A stretch of DNA of 64,000 nucleotides from Paracyclopina nana (taxonomy: Eukaryota; Arthropoda; Copepoda; Cyclopoida; Cyclopettidae): the NCBI GenBank assembly GCA_019096065.1, contig JAGUCH010000004.1, forward strand, positions 3,720,001 to 3,784,000. The letters run 5' to 3'. The position numbers were made by a program, and so were the translations under genes. The notes beneath the pieces are model-generated. The model had not been told where the DNA came from. It worked only from the letters and a program-made list of their open reading frames with translations, and did no database searches. Shown here in pieces: positions 32,301 to 44,279 of this stretch (the stretch's first letter is position 1; every line of letters starts with the position of its first letter).

Positions 32301-35179
32301 ACAGACTGGTAAAAGCCAATAATAACCAATTCTTATGCCATTAGGATGAAACCCTTATTCCTATTCAGGTCCAAGTACTTCAGGGGCAAAAGGGTTCATG
32401 GTGAATATGACATCAGGGTTGAGCAAGCAGAGTTCAAGGAGTTGAGTGTGTCTGCCTGCTCTGATTCAGGAGTGACAGCCTCCATCATTTTGGCAAAGTC
32501 AGGAAATAAGGTTGTTAGATCTTTCAAACCTGATTTCCTGCTGGTGAGGCAAAATGTGAGGGATGCCAATGAGGATTATCGAAATTTGTTGCTTGGTTTC
32601 CAATATGGCAACATTCCAAGTGTCAACAGTTTGGAGTCAATCTATCATTTTCAGGCAAATGATTCCTGCTTACTTAAATGATTGCTCATAGAAAAATGAG
32701 CAAGTTTCTTAATTGTAGGATAGACCTTGGACATTTGCTCAGCTGGTCAAGATTCAGGAAAAGATGGGCAAAGATAAATTCCCACTCATTCAGCAAACCT
32801 ACTTTCCAGGCTACCAAGAAATGGTAACCATCTAAGCCCCAAGTTACGCACTTCAATGATATTTGTATCCCCCTGTTATTTCAGAATGGCTATTCTCAAT
32901 TCCCATGTGTGTTCAAAGCAGGTCATGCACATGCTGGCATGGGAAAAGTGAAGGTTGACAACGAAAAAAGCTTCCAGGTAAGCCACTTGCACCCGAATTT
33001 ATATGTCAATGGCAATTACCTTTCTTATTTTGCAGGATGTTTGTAGCCTGGTGGCCTTGAGTCACTCCTACTGCACTGTTGAGCCCTACATAGACGCTAA
33101 ATATGACTTACATATTCAAAAGATAGGAGAAAACTACAAGGCTCTTAAGTGAGTCTGAATTTTACAACTCTCTAAAAGCAAATTCACTCTAGCATGTATA
33201 ATTTAGGAGAAAGTCCTTGTCAGGAAGTTGGAAGACTAATATTGGCCAATCTTTGCTGGAGGAAATCCCAGTCAGCAATCATCACAAACAATGGATAGAT
33301 GAGGTTCATTAACAATTTCTTTTCAAAATGTGCAAGGACTTTCTATAATTGCATATTTATTTTAGATTTCTTCCATGTTTGGGAAACTTGACATCTGCTC
33401 TATGGAAGCAGTTGTGGGCAAAGATGACAAGGAATACATCATTGAGGTGAATGATTGTGCTACAAGTTTATTGGGGGAAAGTCAGGAAGAAGACCGGAAA
33501 AATATTGCTGAGTTGGTTCTAAAAACAATGGAGGTAATTTTTTTATTTCTTCATAATTTTCTTAAGTCAGTGTATGTAGACTTTATCTAAAAAAATAGCC
33601 CACAAAGGAGCAGCTCTAGGGTGATATAAATGTTCAAGATAATGATACTTGAGGCCTTTTTATGGGTTTGGCTTCACATTCATTCTATTTCAAGGAGTTT
33701 GCTCAGTGTCTAGAAATGTACTAAATAAATATTTTCTTAAACATAAGAAACCTAGCCTTTGAGTGCTGCCACTCAGTATTTGGAAATGAACTACAAAATT
33801 GATAAAAAAAAATTTTTCAATAATAGGAAAACTTGAAATTGAGTGCTGCTCCAGTTCAAGAGGATCCAGGAAAACCCGGTGCCACTCCAGCATCTGAAAC
33901 TAGTGTCCCTCAACCAAAAGAAAGCACCAAGACTGCAGCTTCTGCTAAAATGATGTCTACTGCCAGGCAATTGTCAAGAGGCTCATTAGGCTTAGGAGAA
34001 AGCTCTATGGCTTCAACTGTCATGAATGCAATGAGTGGTAAAAAGGGGTCTGAAAAGGGTGAAGCACCTCCAGTGAAGCCCCCAGAAAAGCCTCCTCTTC
34101 CACCATTACCTCCTGTTCCCAGCACATCAGGGGCTACCAGAAAAGATTCTGACACTTCCCCTGCAGTTGTCTCCAGAAAAAGACATGATTCCCAAGGTAA
34201 TTTTGACAGTACAAGAGCTCTTCTTCATTCTTTCAAAACATCATCAAGTCTCTCTAAATGGTTCATATTTTATCACACTTCAATTTACACTCATAACACA
34301 AAACACAAGTACCATTTGAAATACCAAAAAATTCAACCAAAAGCAGTACTTTCACAAAAATTACTAAATGTCTGGTGTCACGACTATAAAAAAATCGAGA
34401 CTTAACTCTTTTAAGAGAAGGAAAATCTAAGATTTTAACCAATACAAATATGAATGTTTGTTAAGACCATTGCACACTTTTCCTAATTTGCTGCTTTAAT
34501 CATTTCTTTCATCAATCTTACACAGAGTCCACTGATTCATCAGGTAAAATTTGCAGTCTTCAAAGATTAACTCTAACCTCTTAGGGGAGGTTTCACTTAG
34601 CTACTGCAATACTAGACTACTTTATTGACTTTAGATAACACATAAAGCCACAACAATGGTAGACTTCAGAGACTAGAAGTAGCAAAAACATTATCCCTTG
34701 TCCTAGTGCATGAATTATAAATAGTATATGTCCTGCTGTATAATGTAATGTTGATCATGCATGTCTCTACCTAAATTGGTACAAGTGATTTGTTTTCCAA
34801 TCTGCACAATTACTGTGTAAGTTAATTAGACCATTTTTAGTTATTACAGTGTCATTCCTGTGTATGCTGTTGAAAATGCAGAGGCACAATTGTTAGAATT
34901 TTTGTTTAAGTTCTACATTCTGTTGAGTGTGTATAAATTGACTCAAATTTCACTTTGGCAAGATTGCAGCAAAAAAGTCTCCTACTTTCAGCATCAGAAA
35001 CCAGCTCTGTGTCAGCTACCAGCAGTGCAACTTCTGCAATAAAAAAGGTTGATGATGGTGGTAAACCAGAGCCAAATAAAGAGCCAGAAGAGGAGGGCGT
35101 GGAGCCTGGTCCAGAAGGAGAAGATACAATGAAAAACTTAAGGAAGACCTTTGCTGGCATTTTTGGTGACATTGGCTAA
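29392..35179 (+). CDS. Syn: Synapsin (5' end not defined)
   Basis: Many exons join in phase from an acceptor at 29391 to the stop at 35179; the start codon lies upstream and was not found. The N-terminal part carries a Ser-rich RLSSGEL / TRLSNDN region resembling synapsin domain A with its kinase site. A Ser/Pro-rich linker follows, then the conserved domain C (ATP-grasp fold): [47 protein letters not shown] and [18 protein letters not shown] Pro-rich domain and a short conserved C-terminal tail ([12 protein letters not shown], domain E-like) end it. Synapsin tethers and regulates synaptic vesicles. Two microexons, 22 bp at 29646-29667 and 18 bp at 34526-34543, are needed to keep frame. A miniature transposon sits in an intron at 30626. 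Confidence 0.9.
30626..31090. mobile_element. 465-bp CACAGTGG miniature transposon, copy 1
   Basis: Terminal inverted repeats start CACAGTGG at both ends and stay similar for about 35 bp (a CACGCGCACG-type block recurs near each end). The element is flanked by the exact 5-bp duplication CAGTG (30621-30625 and 31091-31095). It has no ORF and lies in a synapsin intron. A second copy is at 47614-48070. Confidence 0.8.
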
Positions 35180-35778
35180 ACTTGGCTGCCGCACAAAGCA
35201 GACTATGAATTATCCCCATATTATTAAAGCATTCCATAGGCAACTATCTTATCTGGGATTGAAAAAGGCATTCTTCATAGATGGTACCATTTGTTATTAG
35301 CATTTGATGTTACAGCTACACTTATTAAAGAAATTGATGCATTTCAAAAGATGTTGAAAAACTATTCTAGATGTTGCATTTTAACTTCTATGATGTCAAG
35401 GTCATAGTGCTGAAAATAAACGATTTTTTTCAATGCTTCAAAGTCAAATAATATGCTTCCTGACCTTTTCTACTCAGAAGAAGGAATAGCAAACCCAATT
35501 GTTGAATTGAAATCAATAAGAATAAATCTTTTTTTTAAAATCAAGCTTACCGCAAACTTGGTGAATCCAGATGTTAAAGAGGTGATGTTTTCGCATTGGA
35601 CTTGCGATTCATTTTTCATCTTTTTAAACAGCTGACGAGTAACTCGTTACCTTTCAGAGTTACCGGACGGAGCCAAAAGAAATAAGCCACTTAATTACAA
35701 TGAAAGTCTTCGCTGATCTTTTGTTATAGCGTAGGTATTTGATTTATTGTCAGAAAGTATCAATAGTTTTAGGAATGA
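35180..35778. other. Convergent 3' flanks of synapsin and KIF3A
   Basis: AT-rich 3' untranslated and intergenic DNA between two convergent genes. AATAAA-type polyadenylation signals are present; no further gene is seen. Confidence 0.5.
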
Positions 35779-38210
35779 TTATCTTCTTGATTTGGGCCTT
35801 GCACTCTTGGGCCTTTGGCCCTTACTTTTAGCAGTTCTAGGTCTGCCATGAGAGGCTGAGGTATTCACCTCATCTGGATATTGTAGATAGACAAAATTCA
35901 TGTCTGATTCCAGAGCAGCTTCTCTTTCTCTTTCCTCTGATTCTGCCCTTTTTCGCATATTGTTTCCAGTGTAAGCTACGCACTTTAATTGCCACTCTCC
36001 TATGTCCTCATTCCAGGCCACATTTTCCTCCACAATGGCTTGATATTCAGGAGGGATGAATGCATCAATTATTAGCATTTGTAGCCGAAGTTCTCTCGTC
36101 AGTTGCCGCACATTGTCCAAAAGGCCTTCCATTTCCCTCTGTTGATCAGCCTGAAAAATATTTATTTTTGCTATAGATGGAAACTTCAAAAAGTACTTTT
36201 TGTATGATCTACCTGAAGGTCTGCAAGCTCAGACTTGGCACTTTGAAGCATGGTCCAAACCTTCTTCAGCTTTCTACTCTTGCCAGACGCTTCTTCTTGT
36301 AGACTAGAGTACTTTTCCTCAATGTCCACCCTCTCAGCCTCTTTTGCCTGCAAGGCCTTTTTCAACTCTTGCTCTTTTCTCACCGTTTCTTCAAGCTCTC
36401 TGGCAGACTCCTCTAAAAGCCTCTCTTGCTCCTCAGCCTTTTCCAGAAGATTTTCACCCCCAACAATAATTTTCTTCTCTAAGGCCAACAATTTGGACTT
36501 TATAGTGTCATGCTCAAGTTGAGCTTTGGCCAACTCATCTTCCCTCCTTTTGACTTCAGATTTGATCCTGTTCTTCTCCTCTTCAGCCATGTTTTTGGCT
36601 TCTTTCAGCTTCTTCCTCTCATCCTCAATTTTGGCCTTCATCTCATCCAACTCTTGTTCAGTGGAAGCCTTTTTGCCTTTTACTCTTTTGGAAGGAGAGC
36701 CATCTCCACCACCAACTAAAATCACTTCTTCATCATCTTCTTCATTTTCATCATCATCCTCTGAGGAGTCTCCACCTTGCTCCAATAGCTTTCTAAGCTC
36801 CTCGATTTCTTGCTGATATTTCTTCATCAAAGTGTCCTTGGGATCTTCGTTGACCTTGGCATGATTTTTGATGTTTTTAGCCCTGTTGGCATACCTCAAG
36901 GTACTCAAGGTCTCATCATAATTGTATTCTGCTGGTCCTATGTTGGCAAACATGAGAGTCTTGGAATTGCCTCCCAGAGAATCTTGGAGTAATCTAGTAA
37001 GCTTAGAATTCCTATAAGGCACATGAGAGCTTTTGCCATCCACTAAAGCAGAAATCACATTTCCCAAGGTCGACAGAGACAAATTGATTTTTGTGGCCTC
37101 CTTTAGCCTCTGACCAGTTGCACCAGTTTTGGATTGTCTTTCTGACCCAGCAAGATCTACAAGATGAAGTTTTCCAACCCTAAATATAAAAAGTAATCGT
37201 TTATTGGTTTTTTGCCTTATATGCAGTTGCATTTGCTACCGATCTAATCAAATAAATAATTCCATATGAGTTCTTTATATGCCAGATAGCTTTTTATCAC
37301 GAACCTATTAGCATGCTCTGAGTTCTATTTTTACCTGAAATGCTGCTGCCCATCCAACCCTTTTTCTGAGCATTCAACTGTAATTGTGAAGATTGCATGA
37401 GATCTCGAGCTATGCGCATTCATTTGTGTAGCTCCAATGCTCCGATTCTTGTTCCCCATTGTCATCAATTTGTCCATGTCATCAGCATTGTTCACCATGA
37501 ACACTGACAAGTCCTTTACGTACACGCCCACATCTGGCCTCTCTTTCACCTCCAGCCTTTATAGCCAGAAAAAACATATTTTATTTAGAAAGCTCAGAAA
37601 GGAAAACAGTGAGGAAATATCACCTCAAACTTTGATCTTTGCCCAACAAATCCCGAACTTCCTCGTTGTAGATTTCCAGGTATGACACTCTGACTAGGAA
37701 CTTTAAGTGGTCATCTGCCTTGGCTATGTGGCCAAAAATGTGAGCAAACGAGTTGGGAATGATGCCCTTCAGCTCTGATACAGATCGATCCCCCTCCATC
37801 GTGAACGTTTTTCCAGTGCCAGTCTGACCATAAGCAAAAATGGTCCCATTGTAGCCTTGCAGAACATTATCCACTATGGGTCTTGCCACCCTATTATAGA
37901 CATCCACCTGCACAAAAAATCGTTTGAAAAAGCATCAAACATAGGCTAAAATAGGTTATACCTGCTTCACATCCGGAGGGAAGACAGTGTCAAATGCAAA
38001 GACTTTGGGAGGATTCTCTCTGGTCTGGTTTAAGTTTTCCAACTTGACCGATCCATTGATGGCATCCACATGAACAATGTTTCGATAGTCTGCAGTTTTC
38101 TCCTGGTCATTGAGAGGCCTCACTCGAACCACTACCTTGACATTCTCATTTTCGCTCTCTTTCACTCCGCCACCTTCCTCCATGTCGTTGTCATTGAGTA
38201 ATGTCACCAT
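35779..38210 (-). CDS. KIF3A: Kinesin-II motor subunit KIF3A, 697 aa
   Basis: Exons 37962-38210, 37624-37907, 37335-37556, 36213-37179 and 35779-36150 join in phase to 697 residues (vertebrate KIF3A is about 700). The motor domain has the P-loop GQTGTGKT at about 110-117, switch [12 protein letters not shown] and switch II VDLAGSE. KIF3A-type text follows in order: EERPDVGVY-like neck of L11 ([14 protein letters not shown]), [17 protein letters not shown] and [12 protein letters not shown]. An acidic linker ([15 protein letters not shown]) precedes a long coiled coil. The conserved tail [20 protein letters not shown] separates KIF3A from KIF3B. It works with KIF3B and KAP as the plus-end anterograde motor of cilia and axons. 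The start could also be 27 bp upstream (38237). Confidence 0.93.
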
Positions 38211-38469
38211 GATTTTGAATTGCAAAACGGCTCGCACAGCTGACAGCTGATTTGAGGCTCACATGGAGGAGGCTTTCTCCTACTCTATTACAGGTTTATG
38301 TTGTAGCTGCAGCGTTGCAGCAATACCAAATACCGGCTTTCTCTTTTTAGGGCTTTCTAACTTTTGCATGACTGCCACCGTTACATTTTCGATTTATTGA
38401 ACAACTCTTGCCCACACAAGTAGTAGGAGTTGGATACTCTCTAGTATATTCACAATGTTTGCACGTCAC

Positions 38470-41400
38470 TTAATGTTCTTCATCAGTTTCACTGACTCCT
38501 CGTTGTTGAGTTGTAGCAAGGATAGCTCTGACATCATCAGCCAACGACTCAAAGGAGACGTCCATAAAAAGCTCTTGAATGAACCTACGGGAGGTCAGAC
38601 GGAACGAGAAATGGCCCATTAACTGGCACACCTCAGAGTAAAAGCACAAATCTTTAAAAATCACGGGCGCCTGTTGCTTCATTCGCAGCAGCACTTCTTC
38701 AGCTTTGTTGGCTCCCACAGAAGCATTCAGAGTGCTAATCACTTTCAGTGCATCTTTTCTTTGCTCTATTCTCTTCAGGGCATGCTGCTCAATATCTTGA
38801 GCGTCCATAGTGGTTGTTTTGGCAATAATATGCTTTCGTAGATTTAACGGGGATCCCATCGTGGATTGTGTCCCACTGAAGTCGAATTCGTTGCCGACGT
38901 TGCTTAAAGATGGTGTACACAGCGAGCTCGATCGGTGTCTTGAATCTAGGTAAAAAATTGGGATCCTACAGAATTAGGAAAAAATGTAGCTAGAGTATAG
39001 ATGCTTACGCATTTTTCCCGAGGATGCATCAGTGCAGTGAAAGCACTTCAGGCATGTCTCTTCACTGTGATATTCAAAGGCTCCTGGTGAGGAGGGTGCG
39101 ATAGGCATTGTCTCGTTAACAACGCTATTCTCTTCTTCATTTTCTCTATTTGGCAAACCATCACAAAGGAGAGGATCAATTTTTGCAGGAAGAGTGATGC
39201 CCCAATATCTATCATTGATGGTTTTGCTCAAGTCTTCTTCTTTTAGCGGAGCAACATGCTTTCTCTTAGCGTACACTGAATGTCTCTTGCTGCCTCCAGA
39301 GGGATTTCTCTTTTTGTTTGACGTTGAATCGGACCTATTCAAAACTGGATGGTGATGATGATCCTGACTAGCCAAATGTTCATGGTCGTCTCCGGGCTCA
39401 ATAAAATCCAGCACTGGTCTATGTCTGCTATGAATGGATCTTAAGGTATGATAGCCCGGATTATCAGCATAGGATCCAGTGGACGATACGCTCGTTATGG
39501 AAGCACCTGACACGATAGTGGACACTGGGTTGGATTTGAGGAACGTTTGCGCCTCGCTTTCGCTATAGGCTCGCTGGCCGGATCTCTGTTTCATTCGAAC
39601 TGGCTTGATGAAAAGTGTGGATGACCCGTCCATGGTCTTGGACAGCGTGATTGAGTTGCTTGAGGCTATTGGACTTAACGTATGCACAGGATTGGTCGTA
39701 GTTGCCGTGGTTGGCAAATACGACGAAGCATCTGAACTGACTGTCGTACTTGACTCCGTTGCACATGGGTTGTTAACATCACACACTTTGTTCACAATTA
39801 CGGTTTCGACCTCTTCTTTAATGCCCTCTAACGTGTCTCCGCTTGAGCTTCGTGACTTTTCAGGCGTAGCAATTGGAGCAGCTTTGATGACGTCGTCCTC
39901 GTACGAATCTTGACGGTCTATTTCAGACAATTTGGACTCATCGAGAAGAGCAGAGGTGTTATAGGTCGATGGGCTAGCTTCCATGAAAAGACTTCGTCGA
40001 ATCTTTTTAGTCAAGGAGCTACTTTTAGCTTTGGTGCCACTGACATCCCTCTTATCACTAAGTGATTTGAAAAGGTTGCTCAATCTCTTCCTTGACGATA
40101 TACTTCCACTGCGAGGACGAACGTCCTCGTCGTCATCTTCTTCCACATCTTCCTCAGCATTTTTCCGCACGAGAAAAGAGGATCGTGATCTCACCGACGT
40201 CTTATCACTATCAGTCTCCTCTTGTACATTGTTCTCTTCGAGCTCGTGGTCATGGTCCAAAAGCGTAGCCATTTGAAACCTAAGAAACCAATCTTCCAAC
40301 ACTGGCCAGGAATCATCTCGCCCATACTTGAGGGTGCACCAGCCTCTGGACGCCAAGACTTGACATCCATGCCTTGTTGTGGCAACGAGGCTGAGTGCGT
40401 AAAAAGCAGTGGCCTTGAGGCTCAAAACAGGACTCGTCTCTGCCATTTTGATCAACGCATCAATTCCACCTTCCCTATCGATGAAGCAGGAGCCTTCATA
40501 AGAAACAGCCACATTAGCAATGCTCCACACTGCCGCCTTGGTCTTCATCCATTGCTTGTCCCCAGCATTGTCCAAAGTGCTTAGCATTTCATGTATGTCG
40601 GGATGTCGAATGAGAGCCTCCAAGCCAAGTTTCGAGCTAGCCAATTGACCATACAGATGATGGGGTAGATATGCTGGCCTTAAGCTATGAGCCTCCAAAG
40701 TTCTTCTGCCATAGCTGAGGTCTTCATCCCTTTGGTGCCTGGTGAGGCCATCATTGAGCAGATCCTCAACAAGCAACACATACGCTTCGTTGAACTTGTT
40801 TCTCCATAGCTTAAATATCTCTTCTAGCTGCTCTTCATTGTTGATCACTTTCAACCCGTACGTACTGCTCGTCAGAAGACGAGTCTTGAGCAATTCACCG
40901 CGAACGCCAAGATGACTAAGGTCCTTGTTCTGCAGAGCACATACCATAGCCTCAAGGTTCATCTTGTCATCAGCTGCTTCGTCGAGCATGCTCAAGGCAA
41001 CGTTAGGCACAATCTGGGATTCACGGTCAAACAGTTGCCCGGTCAACATGTCAATGCCCCAATGAGCAATATTATGCGACTTTGACCGGATGAGCATGCC
41101 AAGAAACTTGGTCGCATAGATTTTGCAAGGCTCTGTGCCCTCTTTGAGAGCCAAGGAAAGCACAGTTCTAGATCCCCATTCCATTGAGGAATAGTCAAGA
41201 CAACTGATGACCAATTTCAGATGGAGGTCGCTTCGCAGGGTCAAAAGCTGCGTGAACATGCCGAGTAATCCAACTTTGTCTAAAGCAACTCTGCCCCGGT
41301 CAGATCTGGATAGCCGACCCAGAAACAGATAGTAATATTGACAGCTAGTTGTGGCCACTTTGGTCGGTGAAAACAGGCATTCGTGTACACTCTTGGAGTT

Positions 41401-43538
41401 GAGGAGAGCAGAAAAGCAGTCCAATATGTCTTGCAAGAATTCATCCAGGATCCGCTGGGCCTCGCTACTGCCAGCCTCGATGAGAAAGTCAAGCATGTAA
41501 CATGCCGTACGGGCCAAGGACCTCGATTTAGGATTAGCCAACTCCACTCTGCAAAATCTGCCATTACAAGGCTTGAAGTAATCGGCAACTCTGCGCACAA
41601 AGTTCTTGTACTCCATCACTTCCAAGGCTTTAAAGTTTTCTGAATCGGGAAACCTAAAAATGGCTGTCACAAGATCCCAGTCCCAAACGTTGGCATCGTA
41701 ATTGGCATTCACGGAGGACAGCTTGATATTGGCCTTGATTTTCTCGTCACTCGTCGCTTTGTGGAAATTGCTCCAGAGCATTCGATCGCCCACAAAACAA
41801 TCACCAGAGTACTGACCAGAGTTGGCAAGGATTTGGTCAAGAAAGAGACTACTTGCACGAGGACCTCTTTTCTTGAGAGCATGGAGCTTATGCAGTGCAG
41901 CGACTGCCTCTTGTGCCCTAGTAGCTTTCTTCGGCTCTAGCGAAGAGACTTCTTGCAGCAAACCAGGCAGACAGTGACTTATAACATTGACCTAGGTGAA
42001 ATGAAATAAGTGTTACTGTAAAATTAGCGTCCGAAATGTTGATAATTTTACTCACTTCACGAGGTAGGAGCAAATTCGCGAGATGCAGGAGTTCTCCCAA
42101 GAGAACTGTAGTGCAGACTGACAAGGATGTATCCTCAGTATCAACAATAACATGGACCAGAGCATCAGGAAGATCACATTTTAGGAGACTATATAGGATC
42201 AGAGCTAGATGACTTTCCACGAGGTTCGGCCTTGACTTGGAAATGTGAGGCAGGATGTCAAGGCCCTCGGAAGCCACAAATCCGTCGGCTAACTTCCACG
42301 AATCCTTAAAAGTTGAAGGATCGGCCATTTTGAGAGCATCCTCGAAATTGGCCTCTTTTGGCGCTTTTAAACTCAACAGCTCATAAAACATATTGATAAG
42401 ATATTGCTGTAAGAGAAATTATGCATGATCAGGTAAGATCTGAAATGATGGAAAGGATTGTCTTACTCTGACTTCGTGGCTATTCAGGTACAAAATGTCG
42501 ATAACAGCTTGCAGATTGGAAGGTCCTACAAGCTTGGGTTGGCATAGCTGTATCATCCCACTCCAGGATCGCATAGCAGAGAGGAAAGCTTGCTCGGCAC
42601 ATTTGAACCGCTGTGCCCGCTCTTCGCTCATTTCTTGCTTGTCAATCGTGGAAGAGAACTGATGAATGTAGGTGAACTCTGTGAAGGGAGCCACTATCAT
42701 ACCAAAATTCACGTTGGCCTGTGGCCTTAAAATGGGGTCATTATGCAGTCTCAACAATGAAGCAATTATTGCCTCGGCAATTTTTGGCTGAGAAGTATCC
42801 AAAAGGCAGAAGGAGAGCGCTTTCACTCCACCAGAATCTATGAAAATATTGGGGCTGATCACAGACATTTCGCAGAGTAGGGCTAGGGCAGCTCGATACA
42901 GCCTGTCATCGTCCGTTTTGCCCCCTTCTGCAATAGAAACAATGCTCCTCAGGAGAATCATGGGGAACAGCTTGCCCTGTCCAATAAAAGCGATGCTTCT
43001 GGCCAACTTTAGGGCTTGTATCCGCTCCACTTTGTTGTCTAATTCTATGTCAAGGCATCTCGTGATTAAGTAGTGGATATTCAGACGCAAAATGGCCTCA
43101 ACGTCCTCCAATGTTTTAGTGAGGTGCCGCAAAGATCTCAATGCTGCAGCGCGAACATCAGCCGATTCGTGGACAAGTGGAATCCTGAGGCAAAGCATTA
43201 TCTCTTTAAGTTTCAGTCCTTCGTCAAGATTGTCGTCAGGGTCCTCTTGCTGTTTCGCCCACATTTTAGCCAATGCTTTCAAATGAGCCAATCTTCTGTA
43301 CTTTGAAGCATCTTGTTCCGAGGAAGGAGCCGTGACGAGCCTCAAGGAGGACGCAATGGCCTCTGAAGCACACATTTTCCCTTCCCATTCCACCTCATCA
43401 TCAGAATAGAGGCGCTCTGCACGAAACACGGTCAATTCCATACGACAACATTAATACGGGCCTCAACTTACCTCTAAAATGTCGAGCGGGTTCATAACCA
43501 CGATCCATTCGGATCTTGGTGCGGTTCCAAGCCGTCAT
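38470..43538 (-). CDS. RICTOR: RICTOR, TORC2 scaffold subunit, 1608 aa
   Basis: Exons 43472-43538, 42467-43416, 42056-42406, 39009-41991 and 38470-38945 join in phase to 1608 residues (human 1708). The N-terminal armadillo/HEAT region carries family text such as FKDSWKLADGFVASEG, SRPNLVESHLALIL and VLLGELLHLANLLLP. The middle domain contains KKRGPRASS and YATKFLGMLIRS. A Ser-rich, less conserved region follows. The C-terminus has FKDLCFYSEVCQL and SRRFIQELFMDV, diagnostic of RICTOR. It holds TORC2 together and directs phosphorylation of Akt/PKC kinases. The start at 43538 gives an N-terminus similar in length to the family. The gene lies 260 bp upstream of KIF3A on the same strand. Confidence 0.95.
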
Positions 43539-44279
43539 CCTGAAATATTTTGGATCAAGAGAGATCCCACAAATTAATCGTCCGACCGCTACATTTGGAG
43601 GTTTTCGTAATTTGCAGCTGCAAAAAAGTGGTAAGTAGCTGTGTTTACTTCTACTGCGACGATTTGGCGTAAAAAGTCCGCGGGTGCGCAATATTTTCAC
43701 CCTACGTGCTTTCGCGTATTTTCTTAGTCATTATTCGTTTCGTGACGTCACGCCCTTCCACTAAAGTTAAACTTTGAAGTTGTTTACAAGTGCGACTCAT
43801 CGTTTCGATCCGCGAAAGGCTAATTTGACGTAGCTGTACGCTTGCGGCGACAGATGCGAGCAGCGTTTATGCGGGCAATTTTTAATATCTTTTTAAAAAA
43901 TAAAAAGAAACATATTGCTTAAGGCTGAAGCTAGCAAATATATTATGAAGAATTTTAACTTTTATTCTTATTTTTGTATATAACAATGTAATGCTTTCAA
44001 TATTAAGCTTAAGAAATTTTTTATGAAGTTCTTTAAAACCGCTCGCAGCTCTGTGAGAGACTAAAAAAACTTAATTATCAATCGTGGTAATATATTACAT
44101 CTATTTATGCTTCAAGGTGGATTTTTACCGCTTCCCATTTTATTTTTGATATTGCAGAAAAAGTAGCATGGATCAGTTAACGTTTAGGTTCTAACATGTA
44201 CTGCAGTGAGTAATGCTCTTTTGCAAATATTCAGAGAAAGGAAAAAAATTGATGGTTTATGCTATCAAAACCGTGCTAG
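43539..44279. other. Divergent intergenic region between RICTOR and an LRR gene
   Basis: Contains the likely RICTOR promoter and the undefined 5' exon(s) of the LRR gene. A TGACGTCA (CRE-like palindrome) lies at about 43743. No other gene is seen. Confidence 0.45.

Noticed and set aside
35590-37685. Plus-strand Ser/Phe-rich ORFs across KIF3A
   Set aside because: They are reverse-complement shadows of the coiled-coil and acidic coding regions of KIF3A.
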